A DNA stretch of 64,000 nt from Qipengyuania spongiae (GTDB taxonomy: Bacteria; Pseudomonadota; Alphaproteobacteria; Sphingomonadales; Sphingomonadaceae), in the NCBI RefSeq assembly GCF_026168555.1, contig NZ_CP092471.1:1312501-1376500 (forward strand), read 5' to 3'. The translations under genes were made by a program, and so were the position numbers. Within the stretch, counting starts at the first letter, position 1; the number at the start of each line of letters is the position of its first letter. The notes under the pieces are model-generated. The model saw only the letters and a list, made by a program, of their open reading frames with translations, made no database searches and was not told the DNA's origin. Below, piece by piece: positions 7,747-17,213 of this stretch.

Positions 7747-7973
7747 CAGTTCGCAGCCTTCAGTTCGGAGCCGCGCTTCAGTACCTTGTCGCCATCGTCC
7801 TGCTTGATCAGGTAGGCAGGATTGTCCTCGGTGCCGTCCTTGGTGATCTCGCTGCCCTGGAGGGTACGGGTCACTTCGCGCTCGAAGCGCTCTTCGATCT
7901 GGCCGCAACCCTCGCCGTTGCCCCAGTTCCATTTGACGTACTGATTGGTCTGGAAACTGTTCGAGTTGCTCAT
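7746..7973 (-). CDS. DUF2945 (hypervirulence-associated, TUDOR-like) protein
   Basis: The 75-residue protein matches the small DUF2945/HVA1 TUDOR-like family: YVKWNWGNGEGCGQIEERFEREVTRTLQGSEITKDG, then PAYLIKQDDGDKVLKRGSEL. A compact five-strand barrel is expected; members are named from a fungal virulence study and their bacterial role is unknown. The ATG at 7973 gives the family-typical N-terminus. It leads the DUF2945-DUF3008-DUF3140 operon. Confidence 0.82.
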   Translation of the reverse strand: MSNSNSFQTNQYVKWNWGNGEGCGQIEERFEREVTRTLQGSEITKDGTEDNPAYLIKQDDGDKVLKRGSELKAAN

Positions 7974-8011
7974 CGCCGATCTCCCAAGATGGATACGGCA
8001 GAACAACAGAT

Positions 8012-8041
8012 GGAGCCGCCGAGGAGTTCCTCGGCGGCTCC
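8012..8041 (-). terminator. Perfect 14-bp inverted repeat, likely terminator
   Basis: GGAGCCGCCGAGGA pairs perfectly with TCCTCGGCGGCTCC around a 2-bp loop. It lies 21 bp past the stop of the 8063 gene and 38 bp before the DUF2945 start. The following T content on the minus strand is modest (ATCTGTTGTTCT), so termination may be partial. Confidence 0.5.
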
Positions 8042-8062
8042 GAAATTACGACATCAAGACGA

Positions 8063-8383
8063 TCAGTTCTGCGGGGCGTCCTCGACAACCGAACCGGCGG
8101 CTCCGCCCTCATCGGTCGCGGTGCCTTCGGAAAATTCGTCGGCGGTTTCGGTCCCGAGGATCGAATCCGTACCTTCGCCATCGGTCTGCGCTTCCATTGC
8201 ACCGCTTACCGTCGCTTCTTCCTCGGCATCGCCCTGCGTCGCGGCGCCCGCGATCCAGATCACCGAAAGAAGCACGATCGCCAGCAGCGTACCGATGATG
8301 AGGACCCAGCGGACGACGCCTTCTTTCGAACCGCCGCTGGCCTCTACTTCGCTCATCTCGACACGATCGCCGTCCGATTTCAT
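8063..8383 (-). CDS. Hypothetical single-pass membrane protein with acidic tail
   Basis: The 106-residue product has a charged N-terminus, one membrane helix (VVRWVLIIGTLLAIVLLSVIW, about residues 23-43) and a low-complexity Glu/Ala/Gly/Thr tail. I do not recognise a family. Start ATG 8383 is supported by CAGGAG upstream; an ATG 33 bp earlier lacks this. The inverted repeat at 8012-8041 separates it from the DUF operon. Confidence 0.6.
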   Translation of the reverse strand: MKSDGDRVEMSEVEASGGSKEGVVRWVLIIGTLLAIVLLSVIWIAGAATQGDAEEEATVSGAMEAQTDGEGTDSILGTETADEFSEGTATDEGGAAGSVVEDAPQN

Positions 8384-8459
8384 TTCTTGGTGCTCCTGAA
8401 TTTCGGTTCTTGCCAAAGTTACCTGCGGGCGCCGGCATTGTTCCCTATCGCGGCCGGCG

Positions 8460-9284
8460 TCAATCGCGCAGAAGCTCGTTGATCCCGGTCTTTTCGCGCG
8501 TTTGGGCGTCCACGGTCTTCACGATTACGGCGCAGGCGAGGGCGGGGCCTCCGTCCTTGCCGGGCAGCGATCCGGGAACCACGACCGAGAAGGGCGGAAT
8601 ACGGCCGCGAATGACTTCGCCGCTGTCGCGGTGGACGATCTTGGTCGAGGCGGTGATAAAGACGCCCATCGCGATCACCGAGCCTTCGCCGACGATCACG
8701 CCCTCGACGATCTCGCTGCGCGCGCCGATGAAGCAATTGTCGCCAATGATCGTCGGATTGGCCTGCATCGGCTCGAGAACGCCGCCGATCCCCGCGCCGG
8801 CCGAGATGTGGCAGTTCTCGCCGATCTGGGCGCAGCTGCCGATGCTGGCCCAGGTATCGACCATCGTGCCCTTGCCGACATAGGCACCGATATTGACGAA
8901 GCTCGGCATCAGCACGCAGCCGGGCGCAATATAAGCCCCTTCGCGCGCGATCGCGCCCGGGACTACACGAAAACCGGCCGAGCGGAACCGGGCCTCGTCC
9001 CATCCTGCGAACTTGCTGGGCACCTTGTCGAAAGCGGGGTGGCCGGCGCTGCCGCCGTCCATCACCCGGTTGTCATTCAGGCGGAAGCTGAGGAGCACGG
9101 CCTTCTTGAGCCACTGATTGACGGTCCACCCTCCATCGCCATCAGGCTGGGCAACGCGTGCCTCGCCGCTGTCGAGCATTCTCAGCGCTGCTTCGACCGC
9201 CTCGCGCACTTCGCCGCTCTGGGGAGTGACGTCGGCGCGATTGTCCCAGGCGGTTTCGATGCGGGATTTCAGATCGGCGCTCAT
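8460..9284 (-). CDS. dapD: 2,3,4,5-tetrahydropyridine-2,6-dicarboxylate N-succinyltransferase
   Basis: The 274-residue protein is full length for DapD, which transfers succinyl from succinyl-CoA to tetrahydrodipicolinate in lysine/meso-DAP synthesis. The N-terminal helical part (about 1-100) includes [18 protein letters not shown] hexapeptide left-handed beta-helix (about 105-230) carries [22 protein letters not shown] and [23 protein letters not shown] stands before the ATG. It diverges from the S8 autotransporter gene. DapE and other lysine genes are not in the window. Confidence 0.93.
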   Translation of the reverse strand: MSADLKSRIETAWDNRADVTPQSGEVREAVEAALRMLDSGEARVAQPDGDGGWTVNQWLKKAVLLSFRLNDNRVMDGGSAGHPAFDKVPSKFAGWDEARFRSAGFRVVPGAIAREGAYIAPGCVLMPSFVNIGAYVGKGTMVDTWASIGSCAQIGENCHISAGAGIGGVLEPMQANPTIIGDNCFIGARSEIVEGVIVGEGSVIAMGVFITASTKIVHRDSGEVIRGRIPPFSVVVPGSLPGKDGGPALACAVIVKTVDAQTREKTGINELLRD

Positions 9285-9433
9285 TTCGTCTCCAGCTTGC
9301 AGTGCCGGTGGCTGTTAGGCGGCTGCCGGAATGGCCGCAAGAGCGATGCCGCGCCATCGCCAGGGTAGTCATCGTTAAGCGATTGGCCATAGATGATCGT
9401 TATGGCGAAAGGAGCAGGATCAGGGAATCTCAG

Positions 9434-11836
9434 GTGTCTATCAGAATCAAGATGCAATCCGCCGCCGCTCTCGGCGCGTTGATATTCCTCTGCGCGTGCG
9501 GCGGTGGCGGAAACGACGGTGTCAGCAGCACGCCCGCGCCTCAGCCGTCTCCCGTTCCCACGCCTGCCCCCGCTCCCGCACCGGCCCCCGCACCGACGCC
9601 GGCTCCAACACCTCCGCCGACCACGTTGAACTTCCGCACCCCCGAATTCGATCGCTCGGACGGTCCGGACCAGCACGGGGCGATCTCCGCCTGGCAGCGC
9701 GGCGCGACCGGAAATGGCGTTACCATTGCCGTGGTGGATACCGGCATCGATACCGCCAGTCCGGAATTTGCGGGCCGCATCCACCCGAATTCGCGCGACG
9801 TGGCGGGCAATCGTGGCATCCAGCAGGAAGACGACCACGGGACCAATGTCGCACTCGTCGCTGCCGCCGCACGCAACAATTCGGGCATTCTCGGCATGGC
9901 GTTCGACGCGAGCGTTCTGGTTCTGCGGGCCGACCGGGTCGGAACCTGCGGCACGGATACGCCCGAGGACACGTCCCTTGGTTGCAGTTTCCTCGACACC
10001 GACATCGCTACGGCCATCGATGTCGCGATCAGCAGTCAGGCGCGGGTCGTCAACCTCAGTCTCGGCGGGGCTCGCGCTTCGCGCGCCATGCTCGATGCCG
10101 TGAGAAGAGCGTCGCAGGCAGGCGTGGTAGTGGTGGTGGCCGCCGGCAATGGGGGGGAAGGGGATGTCGCCGATACCGATCCCAACCAGCCTACCGGCTT
10201 CGCCAGCGCCCTCCGCGCCGCCGGGGGCGACAACGTCATCATCGTCGGATCGGTGAACGAAGGTGGCACCATCTCGGGTTTCAGCCAACGTGCCGGCAAT
10301 GAGGCGGACTGGTATCTCGGCGCGCGCGGCGAGCGGGTCTGCTGTGTCTACGAAAACGGACAGATATTCGTCGGACAGGATCAGGACGGTTCGTTCCGCC
10401 TGTTGTTCTCCGGAACGAGCTTCGCTGCGCCGCAGGTTGCAGGCGCGGTTGCCCTTCTCGCACAGGCTTTCCCCAATCTCACTGGCCAGCAGATCGTCGA
10501 AATTCTGCTGTCGAGTGCGCGGGACGCTGGCGATGCGGGTACCGACACAACTTACGGTCGCGGCATCCTCGACATCGCTTCCGCCTTCGCGCCCGTTGGC
10601 GCGACCACCATGGCCGGCGGTACGGCCGTGGTGCGCGTCGGCGTGGACAGTGCCGTCGCGTCGGCCGCTATGGGAGACGCTTTCGCCGGGGGGCAGAATC
10701 TTCGCGGCATCGTGCTCGATAAATATGCCCGCGCTTACGAATATGACTTCGGATCGCGGCTGCGTGGGGCCATCCCCCAATATCGTCTCCACGCCGTGCT
10801 CGACAGCGCGTCGCGCCACGTTTCCGCAGGCAATGGCGAGACTTCGCTCGCCTTCACCATCGCCGATCCGGGCAGCAGGCCGCGCGACGGCTGGATCAAT
10901 CAGCTGCGGCTCAGCCCCGAACAAGCCGAGAGCGCTCGCGTGCTCGCGGCGCGTCTCGCCTTGCGGATTGATCCGCGCACGCAGATCGGCCTCGCCATGC
11001 GCGAAGGCGCGACAGGCCTGGTCGGGCAGCTTCAGGAAAGCAGCCGCCCTGCATTCCTGATTGCAGGACAGGCGAACGGGGACACCGGGTTCGAGCGTGT
11101 TTCCGCAATGTCCCTCGCGTTGCGCCGCGAGGTGGGGGCGGGCGTTGGCCTGACGCTCAGCGCAGAAAGCGGCGACGCATGGCTGGGCAATCTGCATCGG
11201 GGCGCTGCCATGGCTCGGCGGGAGCGGGAGCGGTTTGCGACCCGCAGCTTCGCTGTTTCTGCCGACCGTGCCTTCGGCCCCCTTGAAACCGTGCTCGGTC
11301 TCACCTGGTTGCAGGAGGATCGCACTGTGCTGGGCGGCTATTTCGACGACAGTCTTGGCGCTTCGGGAGCGGACAACCTGTTTCTTGACGCTGGTGCCGC
11401 AATGGACGTCGCCGGGGAATGGACCTTCGGCGCGAATGTCCGCCAGGGTTATACCCGCGCGCATCGCGGCGGACTGGTCGCTGCCGGATCGAATTTCGCC
11501 AGCAATGCTTGGTCTTTCGATCTATCGCGGCGCGATACGCTGCGGTCCGGCGACAGCTTCGGGTTCCGGATCGCACAGCCGCTGCGCGTGACGGGCGGGG
11601 GTATCAATTTCGCGATGCCCGTCAGCTACGACTACGCGACGACGAGCGCCGGTTTTGGCCTACGCCACCTGTCGCTCGCGCCGACCGGGCGCGAGGTCAC
11701 CGGCGAGATGGCGTGGCGCGGGCCGCTGTGGTGGGGAGAGGCCAGCGCCAGCCTGTTTTACCGGCGCCAGCCCGGCCACTATGCCGCCGCGCCGGACGAT
11801 ACGGGCGTGGCGCTGAGCTGGCGCAGGGGCTTCTAG
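9434..11836 (+). CDS. Subtilisin-like (S8) serine protease autotransporter lipoprotein
   Basis: The 800-residue protein has a signal peptide ending in a lipobox-like LCAC and GGGG, then a Pro/Ala repeat linker. The S8 catalytic triad is visible: Asp in AVVDTGID (about 100), His in DDHGTNVA (about 134; canonical members have HGTHVA), Ser in SGTSFAAPQVAG (about 327), with AAGN about 236. Residues from about 530 are strand-rich and end in an aromatic residue (RRGF), as an outer-membrane barrel would. I chose GTG 9434; ATG 9452 is the alternative. Its stop overlaps the convergent kinase gene within CTAG. Confidence 0.85.
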   Translation: MSIRIKMQSAAALGALIFLCACGGGGNDGVSSTPAPQPSPVPTPAPAPAPAPAPTPAPTPPPTTLNFRTPEFDRSDGPDQHGAISAWQRGATGNGVTIAVVDTGIDTASPEFAGRIHPNSRDVAGNRGIQQEDDHGTNVALVAAAARNNSGILGMAFDASVLVLRADRVGTCGTDTPEDTSLGCSFLDTDIATAIDVAISSQARVVNLSLGGARASRAMLDAVRRASQAGVVVVVAAGNGGEGDVADTDPNQPTGFASALRAAGGDNVIIVGSVNEGGTISGFSQRAGNEADWYLGARGERVCCVYENGQIFVGQDQDGSFRLLFSGTSFAAPQVAGAVALLAQAFPNLTGQQIVEILLSSARDAGDAGTDTTYGRGILDIASAFAPVGATTMAGGTAVVRVGVDSAVASAAMGDAFAGGQNLRGIVLDKYARAYEYDFGSRLRGAIPQYRLHAVLDSASRHVSAGNGETSLAFTIADPGSRPRDGWINQLRLSPEQAESARVLAARLALRIDPRTQIGLAMREGATGLVGQLQESSRPAFLIAGQANGDTGFERVSAMSLALRREVGAGVGLTLSAESGDAWLGNLHRGAAMARRERERFATRSFAVSADRAFGPLETVLGLTWLQEDRTVLGGYFDDSLGASGADNLFLDAGAAMDVAGEWTFGANVRQGYTRAHRGGLVAAGSNFASNAWSFDLSRRDTLRSGDSFGFRIAQPLRVTGGGINFAMPVSYDYATTSAGFGLRHLSLAPTGREVTGEMAWRGPLWWGEASASLFYRRQPGHYAAAPDDTGVALSWRRGF

Positions 11837-12930
11837 GCAGGCATTCCCGCAGCAAGCGCGAACTGGTGAGCGCGTTCGGCCAGCGGGCCGACGCGTTCGC
11901 TCATCTGCTTTGCGTGGGCCGAGGATGCCGTTCCGTCGATGACGCGCTTCTTGATACCCTGCATGATCCCCGCCAGGCGGAAGAGGTTGTAGGCGAAATA
12001 CCAGTCCATCGGCGGCACCGGATAGCCGGTGCGTGCGACATAGCGTTCGACCGCCTCGTCCTGCGTCGGAATGCCGAGTTCCTCCAGATGCAGACCCAGC
12101 AGACCGGCGCGCCCGTCGCTGGGGTTGTGCCAGTTCAGCATCAGATAGCTGAAGTCGGCAATCGGGTCGCCCAGCGTCGACAATTCCCAGTCGAGCACGG
12201 CCAGAACTTGCGGACGGTCTTTCTCGAAAATGAGGTTGTCGAGCCGGTAATCGCCGTGGACCACGCTGCTTTCGTGCTGGGGCGGGATGGTCTCCGGCAG
12301 CCACTCGATCAACCGTTCCATATGCGGCATATGCTCGGTCTCGGAGAGCTTGTACTGCTTCGACCAGCGGGCGATCTGGCGAGCGCAATAGTCCGTCGGC
12401 TTGCCGTACTCGCCGAGACCGATTTCGACCGGATCCTTGAGGTGAAGATCGGCCATCGTATCGATCATGGCATTGTAGATCGCGCGTCGCTCGTCGGGCT
12501 CGATGCCCGGCAAGGCGCCGCTCCATAGCGACCGCCCGTCGGCGAGGCCCATCACGAAGAATTTCGAGCCGATGACATCGGTGTCTTCGCACAGGCCGTA
12601 GGTTTTCGGCACCGGAAACCCGGTCGGACCCAGAGCGTGCATCGCCGCGTATTCGCGGTCGACCGCATGGGCGCTCGGCAGCAGCTTGCCGAAGGGCTGG
12701 CGGCGCAGGACATATGACCGACCCGGCGTGTCGATGCGGTAGGTCGGATTGGACTGGCCGCCCTTGAACTTCGAATAGGAAATCGGCCCGGCGAAGCCTT
12801 GGACATTGGCTTCGAACCAAGCGGTGAGTCGTTCGAGGTCGAGCCGGTCGCGTTCGGGCACCTCGATCGTGCCGACCATTTCCTTGTCGTAGTCTATCCC
12901 GCTTTCGCTGTTGTCTTCGTTATCGGCCAT
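11833..12930 (-). CDS. APH-family phosphotransferase, ACAD10/11 or LvaA-like
   Basis: The 365-residue protein has a protein-kinase-like APH fold: SYSKFKGGQSNPTYRI and YVLRRQP (ATP lysine region), catalytic loop VVHGDYRLDNLIF, metal-binding VLDWELSTLGDP. It resembles the kinase domain of ACAD10/11 rather than antibiotic kinases. In levulinate catabolism LvaA phosphorylates 4-hydroxyacyl-CoA before an acyl-CoA dehydrogenase-like enzyme removes the phosphate. Acyl-CoA dehydrogenase and ADH genes lie just upstream, supporting that reading. ATG 12930 overlaps the ADH stop. Confidence 0.8.
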   Translation of the reverse strand: MADNEDNSESGIDYDKEMVGTIEVPERDRLDLERLTAWFEANVQGFAGPISYSKFKGGQSNPTYRIDTPGRSYVLRRQPFGKLLPSAHAVDREYAAMHALGPTGFPVPKTYGLCEDTDVIGSKFFVMGLADGRSLWSGALPGIEPDERRAIYNAMIDTMADLHLKDPVEIGLGEYGKPTDYCARQIARWSKQYKLSETEHMPHMERLIEWLPETIPPQHESSVVHGDYRLDNLIFEKDRPQVLAVLDWELSTLGDPIADFSYLMLNWHNPSDGRAGLLGLHLEELGIPTQDEAVERYVARTGYPVPPMDWYFAYNLFRLAGIMQGIKKRVIDGTASSAHAKQMSERVGPLAERAHQFALAAGMPA

Positions 12931-14018
12931 CAGTCGAACACCACCACGCTGCGGGCCGAAGTGCCCTGTTTCATCTTCTCGAACCCCTCGTTGATCTTCT
13001 CGAGCGGGATACGCTCGGCGATGATCGTGTCGAGATCGAGCAGGCCGCGCATGTAGAAATCGACCAGGCGCGGCAGGTCGACCGGGAAATGGTTCATCCC
13101 CATGATCGCCCCTTGCAGCTTCTTGCCGCTGAGAAGATCCATTGCGCCGAGGCCGACCTTGCAGTCGAGCGGCATCATGCCGAGGATCGTCGCGGTGCCG
13201 CCACGCCGCAGCAGCTTGACGGCAAGGTCCGCGCTGGCCTGCCGTCCGACCGCCTCGATCGCGTGATGCACACCCCCTGCCGAAATGCGCATGACCTGCT
13301 CGACCGCATCGTCCGCCATGGCGTCGACCGTGTGGGTCGCGCCGAGCACTTCGGCGAGTTCGCGCTTCTCGGCAATCGGATCGATCGCGATGACCTTGCC
13401 CGCACCGGCGATCTTTGCGGCATTGATCGCGGCGAGGCCCACCCCGCCGCAGCCGACCACCGCAACCACCTCGCCCGGAACCACTGAACAGGCGTTGAAG
13501 ATCGTGCCCGCCCCGGTCGTCACCGCGCAGCCGATGATGGCGGCGCGGTCGAGCGGCATGTCCTTGTCGATCGCGACGCAGGCGTTCTCGTGGATCAGCA
13601 TCTGCTCGCAGAAGGCCGACAGGTTGAGCATCTGCGCCACAGGCTCGCTGCCGTCGGCGCGCATGATCCGCGGGCCCTGCGTCTGGGCGCGGCGAGTGTC
13701 CGCACCCATGCACAGCGCCATCCGGCCGGTGACGCAGAACTCGCAGTGACCACAGAAGGCGGAGAGGCAGGTGACCACATGGTCGCCAGGCTTCACCGTC
13801 TTCACCTCTCTGCCGACCGCGCGTACCACGCCCGCCGCCTCGTGCCCCGGAATGGCAGGCACGGGGTGGGGATAGGCACCGTCGATGAAGTGCAGGTCCG
13901 AATGGCACAGCCCGCAGGCCTTCGTGTCGATCAGAACCTCGTGCGCTCTCGGTTCGGCCAGTTCGACGTCGCCGATAGTGAGAGAGCCGACCTGCTCCAG
14001 AATTGCGGCTTTCGCCAT
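12930..14018 (-). CDS. Zinc-dependent alcohol dehydrogenase (class III-like)
   Basis: The 362-residue MDR enzyme has the catalytic zinc ligands in KACGLCHSD and PGHEAAGVV, a structural zinc lobe (CGHCEFCVTGRMALC) and the NAD-binding VVGCGGVGLAAINAAKIAGA with an Asp (AIDP) selecting NAD(H). It oxidises or reduces an unknown alcohol, plausibly a hydroxyacyl intermediate given the neighbouring kinase and dehydrogenase. CGGAGAT precedes ATG 14018; an upstream in-frame ATG would add 16 atypical residues. Confidence 0.85.
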   Translation of the reverse strand: MAKAAILEQVGSLTIGDVELAEPRAHEVLIDTKACGLCHSDLHFIDGAYPHPVPAIPGHEAAGVVRAVGREVKTVKPGDHVVTCLSAFCGHCEFCVTGRMALCMGADTRRAQTQGPRIMRADGSEPVAQMLNLSAFCEQMLIHENACVAIDKDMPLDRAAIIGCAVTTGAGTIFNACSVVPGEVVAVVGCGGVGLAAINAAKIAGAGKVIAIDPIAEKRELAEVLGATHTVDAMADDAVEQVMRISAGGVHHAIEAVGRQASADLAVKLLRRGGTATILGMMPLDCKVGLGAMDLLSGKKLQGAIMGMNHFPVDLPRLVDFYMRGLLDLDTIIAERIPLEKINEGFEKMKQGTSARSVVVFD

Positions 14019-14030
14019 ATGTTCGATCTC

Positions 14031-14122
14031 CGTTCGCCCCAAGCTTGTCCAAGGGACGCTCTTCACTTCAAGTGCCGCGCTCGAAGAACGAGCGGTGCTT
14101 CGACAAGCTCAGCACGAACGGC
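14031..14122. repeat. REP-like sphingomonad intergenic palindrome
   Basis: The left arm CGTTCGCCCCAAGCTTGTCC (14031-14050) and the right arm GCTTCGACAAGCTCAGCACG (continuing GAACGG) are imperfect reverse complements, framing smaller hairpins (CACTTCAAGTG; CGCTCG-N5-CGAGCG). The core TTCGACAAGCTCAGCACGAA is, to my knowledge, dispersed in intergenic regions of Sphingomonadales genomes. It separates the acyl-CoA dehydrogenase and ADH genes. Only one copy is seen here. Confidence 0.6.
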
Positions 14123-14140
14123 ATTTCAAAAAAATCGTGC

Positions 14141-15493
14141 CTAGCGGCTGGCCCCAACGTCGCCGCTGCTCATTCCGGCGCTGGCACCGGCGCTGCCCGC
14201 ACTGGCGGAATGGGCGTTGCCGCCGCGAAGCGCGTTGGAATTCGGCCCCTCCTGGGGCAGGTGCTTGGCGAATTCCATCCGAGCGATCGAACGGGCGTGG
14301 ACTTCGTCCGGACCATCGGCAAGGCGCAGCGTGCGCTGATGGGCATAGGCGCTGGCGAGGCCGTAATCGTTGGAAACGCCGCCGCCGCCATGAGCCTGGA
14401 TCGCATCGTCGATGATCTTCAGCGCCATGTTCGGCGCCTGGACCTTGATCATCGCGATTTCCTGCTTGGCGGCCTTGTTGCCGACCTTGTCCATCATGTC
14501 GGCAGCCTTGAGGCAGAGCAGGCGGGTCATGTCGATGTCGATCCGGGCGCGGGCGACGCGTTCCTCCCAAACCGAATGCTTGTAGATCGGCTTGCCGAAC
14601 GCCTCGCGCTCCTGCAGCCGGCGGCACATTTTGGCGAGCGCTTCTTCGGCCACGCCGATCGTGCGCATGCAGTGGTGAATGCGGCCCGGCCCGAGACGCC
14701 CCTGCGCGATCTCGAAGCCGCGCCCCTCGCCCAGCAGCATGTTGCTGGCCGGAATGCGCACGTCCTTGAGTTCGACCTCCATGTGACCGTGCGGCGCGTC
14801 GTCATAGCCGAAGACAGGCAGATGGCGCAGCACCGTCACACCCTCGGCGTCGAGCGGCATCAGCACCATGGATTGCTGCGCGTGGCGTCCGGCTGAGAGG
14901 TCGGTCTTGCCCATGACGATCGCGACCTCGCAACGCGGATCGCCGACGCCCGAAGACCACCATTTGCGGCCGTTGATGACGTATTCGTCGCCATCCTTCT
15001 CGATCCGCGTCTCGATATTGGTCGCGTCCGAACTTGCGGTGAAGGGTTCGGTCATCAGGAAGGCCGAACGGATCTCGCCGTTCATCAGCGGGGTTAGCCA
15101 TTTGTCCTTCTGTTCGCGGGTGCCGTAGCGGTGGAACACTTCCATGTTCCCGGTATCGGGCGCGGAGCAGTTGAAGACTTCGGAGGCGAAACCGATCCGC
15201 CCCATTTCCTCGGCACAGAGCGCGTATTCGAGATTGGTCAGGCCTGGACCTTCGAAGTCGAAGCTTTCCTCGACGTGGTGGTGGCCTTCGTTGCGCGGTG
15301 GCATGAACAGGTTCCAGATCCCCTGCGCCTTCGCCTTCGCCTTCAATTCCTCGACGACCGGGATCACCTTCCACCGCTCGCCCTCGGCGTCCTGTTCGGC
15401 ATAGGTCGGCACGGCCGGGCGGATGTGATCCTCGATGAAGTTCTTCACGCGGTCGCGCCAGTAAACCTGCCGTTCTGTGGGCTCGAAATCCAT
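14141..15493 (-). CDS. Acyl-CoA dehydrogenase family protein (ACAD10/11-type)
   Basis: The 450-residue flavoenzyme shows [37 protein letters not shown] (FAD/substrate region, about 165-205), the middle beta domain, and a C-terminal four-helix bundle with [34 protein letters not shown]. The tail after about 415 is Ala/Gly/Ser-rich. The Trp-Trp and DGPDEVH patterns fit the ACAD10/11 branch that partners APH kinases, and such a kinase lies two genes downstream. AGAGGA precedes the ATG. Confidence 0.85.
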   Translation of the reverse strand: MDFEPTERQVYWRDRVKNFIEDHIRPAVPTYAEQDAEGERWKVIPVVEELKAKAKAQGIWNLFMPPRNEGHHHVEESFDFEGPGLTNLEYALCAEEMGRIGFASEVFNCSAPDTGNMEVFHRYGTREQKDKWLTPLMNGEIRSAFLMTEPFTASSDATNIETRIEKDGDEYVINGRKWWSSGVGDPRCEVAIVMGKTDLSAGRHAQQSMVLMPLDAEGVTVLRHLPVFGYDDAPHGHMEVELKDVRIPASNMLLGEGRGFEIAQGRLGPGRIHHCMRTIGVAEEALAKMCRRLQEREAFGKPIYKHSVWEERVARARIDIDMTRLLCLKAADMMDKVGNKAAKQEIAMIKVQAPNMALKIIDDAIQAHGGGGVSNDYGLASAYAHQRTLRLADGPDEVHARSIARMEFAKHLPQEGPNSNALRGGNAHSASAGSAGASAGMSSGDVGASR

Positions 15494-15595
15494 CTCGTCA
15501 TTCCTCTCTTTTCGCGAATCCGTTTCGGCTTGAAACTGGCAGAGCAGGTGCCCCCCGCCAAGGTATTTGTCCCGCGAGCGATCACGGCTGAACGT

Positions 15596-17032
15596 TCAGG
15601 GTCCGGTCGTTCCCCCGTCGATATCTCCGCGCGCGGCAAGGTCCATCGCCCTGACGCGCGCCTCATGTTCCTCCCGTGTGATCGGGAAGCGGGCCAGCCA
15701 GTAGGCGGCGAGGATCGCCAGCACGACCGACGCCCCGCCGTAAAGGAGGATCATGCGCGTCAGCACCTCGTCCCGCACGGACCCCTGCGCCGCATCGGTG
15801 GGCAGGCCGGAGACTGCGACGATCTGGCCGGTCAGGAAGATACCGACCCCGGTAGCGCATTTCTGGACGAACCAGTTGCCCGAATAGAAACTGCCCTCGG
15901 CGCGGCGGCCCGTGCGCTCCTGAAACGCCTCGACGATCTCCGCGATCATCGAGGATCCGGAAATCATGGTGACGATGCCGCTGGTGTTGGCCACCAGAAG
16001 AAACGCGTAGTAGCCGACCGTCGAAGCGGTGCTGCCCGCCGCCGGCCAGAACCCCGCCAGGAACAGCAGATAGGGTATCAACATGAAGATCACGGCGGCT
16101 ATCGACGACCAGGCCGCGCTGCGCGGCTTGCCCAGCCGACGATGGAGCGGGCCGACGACGAAGAACATCAGCACCACGGACAGGAACAGGATCGCCGGGT
16201 AAACCGTCAGCGCGAGTTGGTTGAACTGCCATACGAACAGGTTGACGTAATTCGTGATGGAGAAGGTCATGCCCTGGCTGACATAGGCTGCCAGCGCCCC
16301 GACGGCGAAGATCAGGAACGCGCGTTCGGAGAAGGCCTCGCGTATCTCGGAAAAAGCCTGACGGATCGAAAAGGGTGGGGGGCGGTCGGCGGGCACATGC
16401 GCGACCAGCCGATGCTGCCCGATGGCCGATCCTACCACCGAGACGAAGATCAGGATCGCGCCGCAAATGCCGAAGGGGCTGTAGCCGCCAGCATCGAGCA
16501 GTCCGTCCGGTCCGCGCATGAAAACGGTATAGGCGAGAGCCATCATCAGCAATCCGCCCAGCCAGCCGAACAGATAGCGATAGCGGAACAGCGTGGTCCG
16601 CTCGTCGTAATCGGCGGTGATTTCGGGCAGTAGGCTGACCGAAGGTACCTCGCAGGCCGACAGCAGCAATCGCACCACGATCGCGATCGCGAGAAGCTCC
16701 CCAAAACCAGGTGTCCCGTCCACCGCCGGGTTCCACAGCACGGCCCAGGCGAGCGCCAGCGGAAGCGCGGCGGCGTAAAGCCACGGCAGGCGTCTGCCCC
16801 ACCGCGAATAGGTGCGATCCGACAGATTGCCGAGGATCGGATCGACCACCGCGTCGACCAGCAACGCACAGGCTAGGGCAAGGCTGACCAGCCCCGCGTC
16901 CATGCCCAGCACCTGATTGTAGAAGATGAGCAGGAAGAACGAGAACCCGCTGTCCTTAACGCCGAAGGCGACCGCGCCGAAGCCGTGGGCGATCTTGAGC
17001 CTTTGCGGCAGTGGGCCGTGAACGAAAGCCAT
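15596..17032 (-). CDS. MFS transporter, GPH/MelB-like family
   Basis: The 478-residue integral membrane protein has about 12 hydrophobic segments. The start resembles MelB-type symporters (GFGAVAFGVKDSGFSFFLLIFYNQVLGM), with the loop motif DPILGNLSDRTYSRWGRRLPWL, a GPH-family variant of the MFS loop 2-3 signature. Members move sugars, steroids or other solutes with Na+ or H+; its place upstream of catabolic genes on the same strand suggests uptake of their substrate. Substrate unknown. Confidence 0.82.
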   Translation of the reverse strand: MAFVHGPLPQRLKIAHGFGAVAFGVKDSGFSFFLLIFYNQVLGMDAGLVSLALACALLVDAVVDPILGNLSDRTYSRWGRRLPWLYAAALPLALAWAVLWNPAVDGTPGFGELLAIAIVVRLLLSACEVPSVSLLPEITADYDERTTLFRYRYLFGWLGGLLMMALAYTVFMRGPDGLLDAGGYSPFGICGAILIFVSVVGSAIGQHRLVAHVPADRPPPFSIRQAFSEIREAFSERAFLIFAVGALAAYVSQGMTFSITNYVNLFVWQFNQLALTVYPAILFLSVVLMFFVVGPLHRRLGKPRSAAWSSIAAVIFMLIPYLLFLAGFWPAAGSTASTVGYYAFLLVANTSGIVTMISGSSMIAEIVEAFQERTGRRAEGSFYSGNWFVQKCATGVGIFLTGQIVAVSGLPTDAAQGSVRDEVLTRMILLYGGASVVLAILAAYWLARFPITREEHEARVRAMDLAARGDIDGGTTGP

Positions 17033-17213
17033 CAGTTTTTGTAGGCCGGCGCGGGGCGTTTCCGCGCGGTTTCAGGCACAAATTCAGGCAATCGGCGCTC
17101 CTCTTTCCCGCCGGGCAAGGTAACCGCGCAGCTACCTTCGTCAACGATATCCGCCCGACGTTACGGCATGGCGGCCTGCCGCGTAGACCCTTGCGAAGCG
17201 CTGGCGAATCAAC

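Noticed and set aside
12931..14052. N-terminal part of a 739-codon frame fused to the APH kinase
   Set aside because: This part is an out-of-frame shadow of the Zn alcohol dehydrogenase. The kinase begins at ATG 12930, overlapping the ADH stop.
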